Shown: positions 55,284 to 64,000 of the stretch, piece by piece
Numbering within the stretch: position 1 is the stretch's first letter
How the letters are laid out: each line of letters opens with the position of its first letter
NCBI RefSeq assembly: GCF_958298935.1
Contig: NC_084921.1
Span: forward strand, 3,606,001-3,670,000
Source of the DNA: Phragmites australis
Lineage: Eukaryota > Streptophyta > Magnoliopsida > Poales > Poaceae
Length of the DNA stretch: 64,000 nt
Direction: 5' to 3'
Position numbers and translations under genes: made by a program
Notes under the pieces: model-generated
What the model was told of the DNA's origin: nothing
Database searches by the model: none
The model's input: only the letters and a program-made list of their open reading frames with translations

Positions 55284-56798
55284 TGTAGCGAAAATAGACC
55301 TATTAGGCCATGATTGTGCTTTAGTGATTAATGACAATACAGTCAATGTGACTAATATATTTGTCAAGTATGCTTTAGTAGGTCTCATGGATACAACAAA
55401 AGAGAAGTCACCGAAGCCGGAACAAAAAGAGGAATGAATTGGACTTATTCCATGAATTTTGATGTGATCAAATGGAATGGATTTCTATATAATCTTGTAT
55501 AGATCTTCACAAGCTTTTCATAGAGCCCAAGATCATCAAAATCGGAGTTTGGAGCGAAAAGTTATGCCCAAAATACATAGCGATGTTCTGTTAAAATTTG
55601 CCTGACCGGATAATCCGATGCTCACATCAAAATTAGTACGGTGCTACGCCGGATAATCCGGTGAGAATAATAAAAAATAGTCCAGTGTTCACAGAAAGTT
55701 TGAAGCGGAGTCTTTTGCCTCACCGGATGATCCGGTGTTCATAAAATAAACACACCAAACTATTATTTTCAGAGAGCTCCAAAATAAATATATACACATA
55801 GGATAATCCGGTGCATTTGTCCGGTGTTTAGTGAGTCATTACAGGATAATTCGGTGTTCACAGAGCCTTGAGTGGGGTTCCAACAGCTAGTTTGTGAGAG
55901 TGTACTCACCGGATGATCTGGTATTAGTACTATTGTTCTCACCGAATCATCCGGTGTTAACAGCTTTTTAGAGCCATTGAGTTAACGGCTAGTGCACGAG
56001 TTTGAGGCTATAGATACCCCTCCACTCAGTCATTTGAGGGTGCTGGAGTCCTGAGAAGTTCATGTACATCTGAGAAGACATCCAAGCCACCAAAGTGCTT
56101 AAACTGATCATCCAATGTGATTAAGCATAAGATTAGTGAGTGATTAGTGCTTATAGGTCTAGAGAGTGAGTTGCTAGGTGATTGCTGCCTAGAGAGTGGA
56201 TTAAGGAGTGATCCAATAATGTACTTCTTGGTACGCTGGCACATTAGAGTTTTGGTGACTCACCGGCAAGCTTGTTGACCCTCTGACTTGGTGTAGAGCG
56301 GCGGCAAGATGATTGTGCAGGAATGCTAAGACCTTTACTTTTGTGGCTCAAGCTCTGAAGTGATCACGACGGCGATGAACCGGAAGAGAGGCTAGTGGTA
56401 AGACCTTGCCTTGGTGGTTTGGTGGTTCATCCGGGTGGAGGTATTGTCTTTGTGACTTGGTGGCTCAAAGGCCGTGATCGGGTGCCGACCGGGAGCATAT
56501 CCTTTGTGGAGTTTCAACGTAGACTAGGGGTGGCATTCATGTCATCGATACTATGAGAAAAAAAATACTTGTGCCGAGTTTGCTCTCTCTATCTTATTTA
56601 CGTTTCCGTATTTACTTACTTGCAATTTACCCTCTTAGATAGGTTGCAAGCATTATGTTTGGTAGAGTAGACACACTAGATAAACTTAGATCATATTTAG
56701 ATAGAATTTAATATAGATTTATCTTGTGTTATTTTTGGAGCCAGAATAGTTCTAAGTATCCTAATTCATCCACTCTTAGAACGTCACCGATCCTTACA
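55284..56798 (+). repeat. Copia 2 3' LTR (1.5 kb)
   Basis: Homologous to the 5' LTR but about 250 bases shorter, mostly from loss of palindrome-rich units. Contains the perfect 17-base palindrome CACCGGATGATCCGGTG at 55721-55737. Confidence 0.9.
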
Positions 56799-57330
56799 TG
56801 ATATATCAAAATGCCATCCTTACCAAAGATAATCTTATTAGAAGGAAATGGAAAGAGACCCTAGTTGTTTGTTCTGTTGTCAAACAGAGAGCATTGATCA
56901 TTTGTTCTTTGGGTGCACCATGGCCAAATATATTTGGAGTTTGATTGACATCGTCATTGGGGCCGATTATCGGCCAGAGAGCTTTGATCAGCACTTTCTT
57001 TGGGTCAATCATTTCCTCCCTGGTGGAGATACCCTTTATATGACAACCTTAGCTGCTTTTGTTTGGGCAATTTGGAGAATGAGGAATATAGTAGTCTTTG
57101 ATAAAAAAACCGGTTCGAGTTCCAACTGAGATTGTCTGTTGTGCATGTTCCTTTCTTTGTTATTGGGTAGGTCTCCATGACGATCAGCACAAAGCCACGC
57201 TAGAGGTTGGAGCACAGACTCTGCAGGAAACGGCTCTCTTCTTCCACCTCAAGAAGCAAGAAGGTGATGCTGCAGTGATGGCAAGGGAGCAGATCAAAGA
57301 ATGCGTCCCCACCGGTGCAATCGTCAACAG
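56799..57330 (+). pseudogene. LINE ORF2 3' fragment with zf-RVT domain
   Basis: Frame 1 gives ILTKDNLIRRKWK and, after a shift near 56850, frame 2 gives DPSCLFCCQTESIDHLFFGC, the C-x2-C...H...C zinc-binding motif that follows reverse transcriptase in plant LINEs. It continues with AAFVWAIWRMRNIVVFDKK. A further frame (57098-57334) continues the C-terminal tail. The RT part is absent; the left side abuts the Copia 2 LTR. Confidence 0.82.
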
Positions 57331-59396
57331 CTAGTGGGTGTGTCGTTAGTAGGATGTTGAGAGCCAGAGGGTGGCTGAAGGCTTTTGTATATGTAGTTTG
57401 GGGTAATTTTGCGTGTGAAGTCTGGAACTTTGGCGTTAGTAATAGGTGCTTCTTTTGGCGCCCTTGTGAGATCTCTTGTGTCTTTAGTTGCTCGTCTATT
57501 TGAAAGCTATGTGCCTGTGTGTAGTAGGCAGCCCTCAGTGCTGCGTTAGACTTTGCGATCGTCCTAGCTTCCTCCTTAATCTGTTTTGTTGTACAGGGTT
57601 CGGTAGGGAGGAACAAACTAGTGGTAATTTCATTGATTTAGGGTAATAAAATTCGGGGTTAACCCGTTCTGGAAAAAAATGATTTTTTTGTGTATTCTTC
57701 AATACAAAGTTGCTTATTTTGAAAAATAATCTCCTTGAACAAAGATATAGGGGGGGGGGGGGAGAATGTGTACAACTTTAGGAATTAGAAGAACATTTTT
57801 ATCAGCTTAGCTGTTTGTTTGCAAAGGAATATTCTGCAATGGGCCAAAAGTTACACGAGATATAGGCCAATTGAAGCTGCCATGTCAATGGTTCCTTCCT
57901 CGTACCTTTTCAATGAACTCAACATATTCCGATAGAAAAGAATGCCTAATGATTAAACAACTGCAGTAGTAATAGTACAAAAGAAAAAAGATTACCTACT
58001 TCTTAACACCGTCATTAGCACTCTTTAGGTCTCCTACGTCACTATATATATGCTAATTTTGCCAACACAGCAATAAGAAATTGCTTGCACAATATAATCG
58101 ATTTGCTTCTGTAGATTATCCATCTCTTTGCTTCCACTATATCAGTTAATGGAAAATAAAAAGATTCCAATTCAAAGAACATAGAAACCATCAAAAGACA
58201 CAAATAAAAAGCCACAATGCTTTTGTGGCCTATGTTTAAAGAAAAGAAGACTCGAAAAATAATGAATTGACATGTATAGAATAAAAAGGAAGACATAAAT
58301 ATAAAGTACTTGACAGCCTTCAAATTTTTATGTAACTCGGTGGGCATACAAAGCTAACTCATTTGGGGGAGGGGAACAAAATCAGTAGAGAGAGAGAGCC
58401 AAGCAGGAGACGAAATCAACATACGCAACTCGTGAGTTCCTCCCTGCCTCGTTAACTTCTCGGTGGCCACTTCCATCATGTAAATGCAAATAACCATAAC
58501 CAACTAATGATTTGTGGACTTGGTGTGAGAAAAGGAAAAAAGGATACGAACATAGATTAACAATCAAAACTAATCGTGTGAACAGGACCGTGACCGACGT
58601 GCGAACGCGTGGCTGACGTTGAAACTTCCACGGATCCATGCAAAGCAACAGACGCGCAACCGATACCCAATTGAGTGTGCAAGCCAGAGTGCACGAGCAT
58701 GCACGCTCGAAAACTAGTCTTTACCTTAGAAGATTTACTACTAAATAATCATTATAACATGTTACACTGCCATCATTTAAAGGAGAAGCTGTGCTGAGAA
58801 TAACGAACACTTTCTATTGTTTGACTTATTATCTTTTCACCGAACACTTTCTATTGTTTGACTTATTGTCTTTTCACCAACCTAAGATGGTACACTTTTG
58901 GGTAACCACATGTATGAAAAACAAAAGAAAGATGTTTTTGAATAATCTTTTAAGAATTTGTCATCAGTTTATTCTCAAACGAAGTACCAGCCCTCAAGTT
59001 ACCCCGTGCCATGTATACAGACATACATTTGCAAACTCAATATGATTTTAAGTTTCAAATTATTACTCGTAATAAGTGCACTCAACACGATTTCAAAACC
59101 GAGAACAATATAATATTTTTTACTTTATTTGGTTAATTAGCGGCAATAAATGCTATTAGCGTGATTTTGCAATGGTGCGGCAATTAGTAAGTGTACTTAA
59201 CATGATCTTTTAACGGCCGGTTACTTCCGTTGACCATTACATGATTAATTCTGCATACGCATATATATCATACACAAACCAGATTTTTTTTGAGGAACTA
59301 TAAACCAGAATTATTTTGGCGATATTGCAAACAACTCATCATATATTGGAAACCAAAATCCAAGAAGAAAATTCGATCAATAATGCATTGGAAAGG
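57331..59396. other. AT-rich spacer before the GTE gene
   Basis: Contains a G homopolymer at about 57751-57763 and a 38-base tandem duplication at 58804-58879. No gene or transposon end is recognised. Confidence 0.55.
58804..58879. repeat. 38-bp tandem duplication
   Basis: Two adjacent copies of a unit starting cgaacactttctattgtttg and ending tcttttcac, differing at one base. Confidence 0.93.
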
Positions 59397-59791
59397 AAAC
59401 AGTAGATGAGCTGAAATTTTGCCAGCAATGGGAAAGGAGAATGGGAAAGCAGACATTTCCAGCAAAAGAGGGGGACAAAACAGAGTAGGCGAAAAAAAAA
59501 CGTCGTGTCCCTTGCACAGTAGCAACTGTATTAAAAAATCAATATAAAACAAATAAGATATAGAGCTATTATTTTAAAAGAAATCTAAACCTATATTATA
59601 TAATTTGTCTATTTAAAATATTCCTTATATCTTCTAAAGATTCGTAAGATGGAAGAGATGGACAAACCGTAGATGAGTTTAAATTTTACCAGCAACGGGG
59701 AAGAAAACATTTCCAGAAAAGAGTGGGGGGACAAAACAGTGTAGGCGAAAACAAACGCGGCCGTCCCTTGCACAGTAGCAGCTGCCGTGCC
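59397..59791. repeat. Duplicated block upstream of the GTE gene
   Basis: 59397-59531 and 59667-59791 share cagtagatgag, ttgccagcaa, ggggacaaaacag, gtaggcgaaaa and gtcccttgcacagtagcaac/gctg in the same order. Between them is AT-rich sequence. Copy 2 ends about 110 bases before the start codon, so it probably covers the promoter or leader. Confidence 0.88.
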
Positions 59792-59901
59792 CCCACCACC
59801 TCACCGATCCCCTCCCCGTCTCGCCTCCTCCGCCAAATCCCAAAATCGCCGCCTCCGATCCGCCGCTGTCCCCGATCCGCCGCCGCCGTTGACCGCCCAG
59901 A

Positions 59902-61763
59902 ATGGCCTCCGGGCCGCCCTCGCCGTCCGGCAAAGCCTACTCCCGCAAATCCCACGGCCCCAACGCCAGCTCCAAGGCCCCCGGCGTCCCCTCCTTCGAC
60001 GCGCACAACGACCCGCTCCTCCCCACCGTCACCTTCTCGCTGCCCTCGACGCCCGCCTCCCGGCGGGAGCTCCGCCGCCGCCTCTCCGCCGAGCTTGCCC
60101 AGGTGCGCGCCGCCTCCAAGCGCCTCAACTCGCTCCAGGCCCCCGCCCCTTCCTCCGCGCTCTCCGCCACCGACCCCTCCACCCCGCTCCCGCCGCACCC
60201 ATCCGCATCCAAGCACAAATCCAAGAAAGGGGGAGCAGCGCACCCGCCCGTCTCCGCGGAGGCGCGGCGCAAGCTCTACGCACCCGTGTTTAAGAACTGC
60301 GCCGCGCTGCTCGGCAGGCTGATGAAGCACAAGCACAGCTGGGTGTTCAACAAGCCGGTCGACGCTAGCGGTCTCGGTCTGCACGACTACCACACCATCA
60401 TCACCAAGCCCATGGACCTCGGCACTGTCAAGTCCAAGCTAGCCGCCGGGCACTACAAGTCACCACGGGAATTTGCTGGGGATGTGCGTCTGACGTTCCA
60501 GAACGCCATGACGTACAACCCCAAGGGGCAGGACGTGCACTTCATGGCCGAGCAGCTGCTGAACATGTTTGAGGAGAAGTGGTCAGAGATCGAGGCTGAG
60601 GTATCACAGCTATCACCGCAGCCTCCGACACCGTCCTCGGCTGCACCCAGGAAGCCTAGGGAGATAGATAATTCTAGGGTGTTAGAGAGGTCGGACTCCA
60701 CAGTTCATGCTGCAGGGATGGAGGCTACACCAAAGCCACATACTGGCAAACCCCCTGTTTTAAAGAAGCCCAAGGCAAGAGATCCCAATAAGAGGGATAT
60801 GACCTTCTGGGAGAAGCAGCGGCTTAGCAATAACCTCCAGGATTTGCCACCAGAGAAGCTAGACAATGTTGTTCAGATTATAAAGAAGAGGAACTTATCA
60901 CTCAGCCAACATGATGATGAGATCGAGGTTGATATAGATAGCTTTGATGTCGAGACATTATGGGAGCTTGATAGGTTTGTGATGAACTATAAGAAGAGTA
61001 CAACTAAGAATAAGCGGAAGGCTGAGCTTTCCGCGGTAAGGCAGGATGAGGCTCAGCATGACCAGGAGCTGGAGAAGATAGAGCATGCGAGGCAGGATGA
61101 AGCAGATCAGGATCAGATTCCCACGGTACAAGAGCAGGTATGATTTTTGTTGATAGAGAAATCGGTGCTTGCTCTAAATTTTAGATCCATATGATCCTTA
61201 TTGTTGTCCTGTGGTTACAGATTCCAGAACCTGAAGCAGTTGATGTTGAACCACCTAAGGAAAATGCAGCAGGTAGGCGACACATGTGCCTTTAGAGCAT
61301 GTTTTTAATTTCTATAACTGTCCATTTCTCTTTGAGAAAACATCAAATGTGTCACTTATAATCATCATGCTGTAAATGAAACAGTTACTTGTGCTTATAA
61401 CTTACTTTTATTATCACTGCGAAAGCACCAACTAAGTTTACTCAACTACAGATGACAACGAAAGATATGTGGGTTCATCATCATCACCGGTCCATTTGGA
61501 AGACCAGAAGGGAGAGAATGCTAGATCAAGTAGTTCTGGAAGCTCTAGCAGCGACTCAGGCTCTTCCTCCAGTGGTAAATGTTATCTCATTTTGCAGATA
61601 TTATAACATGAATAGCTTTTGGATTTTGTAATCATCTTTATAAAGGTTTGGTTTGGAGGTATTTGCAAAACACATGAATTTACCTTGAAAAGCATGTGCA
61701 GATACGGACACAGATAGTTCATCAGCAGATGGCTCTGATGCTGCACAGTCACCTAGAACGTAA
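59902..61763 (+). CDS. GTE-type bromodomain and NET-domain protein, four exons
   Basis: Exons: 59902-61137, 61221-61272, 61452-61574, 61702-61763, all GT-AG, giving 490 residues. The bromodomain spans about residues 125-231 (LYAPVFKNCAALLGRLMKHK; VDASGLGLHDYHTIITKPMD; acetyl-lysine Asn in TYNP, N206). The NET (extra-terminal) domain spans about 298-366 (TFWEKQRLSNNLQDLPPEKL; VDIDSFDVETLWELDRFV). A Glu/Gln-rich linker and a Ser/Asp-rich acidic C-terminus follow. Plant GTE proteins are BET-like readers of acetylated histones in the nucleus that act in transcription. The start is the first ATG of the GC-rich exon; the first 120 residues are Pro/Ser/Ala-rich and poorly conserved in the family. 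The architecture fits GTE2/GTE7-like members; the exact one is not decided. Confidence 0.94.
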
Positions 61764-63176
61764 CATCTATAGTCCAGGTATATTTTACATTAATGCAGCA
61801 ATCATTTGCATTTATTCTCCAATAACTTCAGTGAATTCTTCAAATTCAATGAGCTGTTTCGAGCTGCAAATCGCCAGAACTAGCAAGTGTGTAGAGAAAA
61901 TGCATGTTGTTTGTGGAACTTGCTTAATTAATTAATTGCTTTTTCTATAAAGCTTTTGGGCACACATTTCTTGTCTGACTCATAGAGGATGCTAAATTTT
62001 ACTGATTGATAGCTCACATGAGCAAGCCGTAATTCATCTAGTAGGGTGATGTATTCTACTTTGCTCAACTATCAGTCTTGAAATGTTTTATTTGCCTTAG
62101 TCACTCTGTGTATATCTGCATAAGCTTTAAAAGAAGTTGGCAGACCAATTTGATGATCTGACTCCTTAGGATAGTTGGATGTTCTGATTATGTATACACT
62201 AGCAGAGATGCAAATCACCGGCTTCGCATTTTGTGCTAAAGCTCTTTGCATAGACTGTAAGTTAGAAATAATGTGTGTACTGACTACTGAGTAGGTTAGG
62301 TGGTGACCTTGATTAGGAGCACACGAAAGAGTAACTTCCCTTGCTGGCTTGTAGAATTTAAGAGACCTCAAGTAGTTCTGAAGCTGATAATCTGTTGATG
62401 TACTGAATAAAAACAAATATGGCTTTAGTTTATATCTGGTGGGTTACCATGCACATGATTGAAATCTGAGAAAGCTTCTATTACTGTGATCATAAAATGA
62501 CCAACAATAGTAATTTGCTAGCCTACGCTAAAAGAAGTAAGTCTGTTGGTAGTAGAGACACTTTTTTGAGGAAAAGTAACAGAGTTGTTCCCTAGATAAA
62601 TTTGTAAATGGTTGACAAAGTGTTCACATTAATGGCATAGCACAGTTAATTTATGTTGGCTCTGCCCAAGAAGTTGAGATTTGTTGGTAGACATCTCACG
62701 TAAATATTGTTTGCCCCTCCATTCGTTCTTTGCATGTAGTCTGAAAAATGGATATTGGTTACTGCTTGTCTTATTGCATACTACTGTCATGTGAAGTGAT
62801 ACAATGTATAGTACATATACCCTTGCCTTGATTTTTAATACAATTATACTATTATACATATAATTATTTTTAATTTGTATTTGACTTAGTTTACTTTTCT
62901 GATCTTTTTTCTTCTACGGAAATTCAAAATGTTTCAAAATGATGAACTTCTGGAGAAATTTATGATACTGCTTATATATTTGTACTTCATACTAATTTAA
63001 TTTAGGTATTTGAACTTCTATGCTTTGTTTGAATGGGTTCCCTTACGGCCTGTAAACTGGACCATGTGTGAAAGTGATACAGTCATACAACCATTCTGCA
63101 AAACTATATTAGCATTTTGTGTATAGTTTGTTTTTCTTGAGACTTTTTTCTTTATTTGGGGTGGGTACCGCGACCT
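61764..63176. other. GTE 3' flank
   Basis: AT-rich; 61764 to roughly 62400 is probably 3' UTR and possibly a UTR intron (an AG/GT-rich context follows the stop at once). No other gene is seen. Confidence 0.5.
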
Positions 63177-63511
63177 TGTCATGGGCAGTATGGGGCTATG
63201 GACCAATGAATGAGGATGACTTGCAGTCCAATAAGGAGGACAACCACAACAAACTAGAGCCGGTTGCATGTTACCTAGCGATTAAGTAAGGGTTAGTTAG
63301 AGATAAGGATTTAGTATAGGATCATCTAGTTGTTAGGAGTCAACCACCATCTATATAAGGGGCATACGTCATGTATCTAGGGGCAAGCAAGAAGTAAAAC
63401 CAATCCATCTTCCCAGTCTTTTCCCCTATCCCGTCCCTTGTGGTGCGGCCGCTGTTCGTCGGCGTGACCGCGCTACTTGGGTTCAGGGTCATCCAAAATT
63501 GATACATGACA
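63177..63511 (+). repeat. 335-bp 5' LTR
   Basis: TGTCATG...CATGACA ends, TATA box about half-way, primer-binding site two bases after the end. Confidence 0.82.
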
Positions 63512-63513
63512 AC

Positions 63514-63526
63514 TGGTATCAGAGCC
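63514..63526 (+). other. Primer-binding site
   Basis: TGGTATCAGAGCC, complementary to initiator methionine tRNA. Confidence 0.9.
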
Positions 63527-63533
63527 AACCACC

Positions 63534-64000
63534 ATGCCCTCTACCGCAGAATTCGTCGTGCCATTGTTGGTTCCATCGTCACTATCCCCACGGGCGGCAA
63601 CGACACCGAGGGAAGCCATGGCGTGGCAACCCGTCGCCTACTCCATCGCAATGGACGACAAGTGATCGCCACCATTTGTAAGAAGCTTGATGCCGTCATC
63701 GACGACCTGTCATCAACGTGGGCAAAGCTCGACCACAAGGCGCCCTTGCTAACGAATGACAGCAGGGATGGTTCGTTGCTCTGTTGAACTGTTGCAAGCA
63801 ATACTTCTAGGGACATCGCACGCCAGAGCACGAGAAGGAGCAGCTCGTGTCGTTCCACTTGACTGGGGCAGCATAGTTGTGGTACTACTGGCTGCCGCCC
63901 TTAAGAGGCGCCTTCGTCGTTGGAGGATTTCGTGGTGCTCGTTAATAGATGCTTCATGTTGCCAGTGCTGAACTCCACTGTGGCAATGCTACACGTTGAC
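63534..64000 (+). pseudogene. Gag of the window-end retrotransposon, broken and partial
   Basis: An ATG at 63534 opens only about 40 codons. The family-like sequence is in two other frames: 63506-63787 (AVIDDLSSTWAKLDHK) and about 63770-63950 (HRTPEHEKEQLVSFHLTG, with a stop inside YF*GHRTP). Truncated by the window edge. Confidence 0.7.

Larger units (their letters stand above)
50248..56798 (+). mobile_element. Copia-type LTR element with gag but no pol (TR-GAG-like)
   Basis: The 5' LTR 50248-52015 begins TGTAGCAAAAATTGCC and ends GATCCTCTCA; the 3' LTR 55284-56798 begins TGTAGCGAAAATAGACC and ends GATCCTTACA. The primer site TGGTATCAGAGC (52018-52029) and polypurine tract AAAAAGGGAGAGAT (55270-55283) are in place. 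The interior contains only a degenerate gag; 54100-55270 is AT-rich with no protease, integrase, RT or RNase H. Flanks do not match (aaaat left, tgata right; chromovirus left, LINE right). LTRs are diverged, so it is old. Transposition would have needed enzymes from a related complete element. Confidence 0.87.
63177..64000 (+). mobile_element. LTR retrotransposon, 5' end (continues beyond window)
   Basis: A short LTR 63177-63511 begins TGTCATG and ends CATGACA, an exact 7-base inverted pair. TATATAAGGGGC is at 63352-63363. The primer site TGGTATCAGAGCC follows at 63514-63526. The interior begins a gag-like region in broken frames: KKLDAVIDDLSSTWAKLDHK, then HRTPEHEKEQLVSFHLTG, LWYY, the pattern of plant Gypsy gag (retrotransposon gag family). 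Both stops and shifts are present. The 3' part lies outside the window. Confidence 0.8.

Noticed and set aside
59686..60393. Open frames on both strands over the GTE first exon
   Set aside because: Low-complexity shadows of the GC-rich exon; no conserved motifs.

Overview
The window is nuclear DNA of a grass (Poaceae). This is inferred from GC-rich first exons with 3'-AT-rich introns, a CIN-type TCP gene with a miR319 site, and a dense load of nested Copia (Sire/Opie-Ji type), Gypsy (TAT type and chromovirus) and CACTA elements. No prokaryotic signal is present. Only three genes look intact: a CIN-type TCP transcription factor (minus, 32932-34554), a five-exon GDSL/SGNH esterase of the CPRD49/IAH1 type (minus, 44528-47522) and a four-exon GTE bromodomain-NET protein (plus, 59902-61763). 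A fourth gene, a 3-ketosphinganine reductase (TSC10/KDSR) copy, is a pseudogene cut in two by a 20-kb nested retrotransposon.

Layout. 1-590: copy A of a repeat found again at 30722-31050. 2023-7616: a CACTA element with perfect 14-bp ends and a 3-bp AAC target duplication; its TNP2 transposase is broken by only two stops, and an Ulp1-like protease remnant lies near its right end. 8300-8510: 5' piece of the KDSR pseudogene. 8511-28568: a minus-strand Copia element inserted in the KDSR exon (TSD acaat/acaac). A minus-strand TAT-type Gypsy sits in its left LTR (8587-17358, left end deleted and patched), and a solo LTR of the same Gypsy family lies in its 3' interior (18623-19630, TSD gtata). 28569-29138: the rest of the KDSR pseudogene. 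32.9-35.1 kb: TCP gene and its GA-rich upstream region. 39436-41050: solo Copia LTR with TSD ttatg. 44.5-47.5 kb: GDSL gene with a duplicated, decayed exon in an intron. 47.7-48.8 kb: candidate MULE-like element. 48.8-50.2 kb: chromovirus remnant. 50248-56798: a Copia-type element with gag but no pol. 56.8-57.3 kb: LINE fragment. 59.9-61.8 kb: GTE gene. 63177 to the window end: 5' LTR, primer-binding site and broken gag of another LTR retrotransposon.

The three intact genes show no functional linkage to one another; this is an ordinary gene-sparse, transposon-rich interval. The least expected structures are: arrays of near-perfect CCGG-centred palindromes in two different Copia families; a tandem exon duplication with a decayed copy in the GDSL gene; a filler-DNA junction at a nested-element deletion; and duplicated upstream blocks at the TCP and GTE genes. 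Positions of splice sites and element ends were read by eye and could be off by a base or two.
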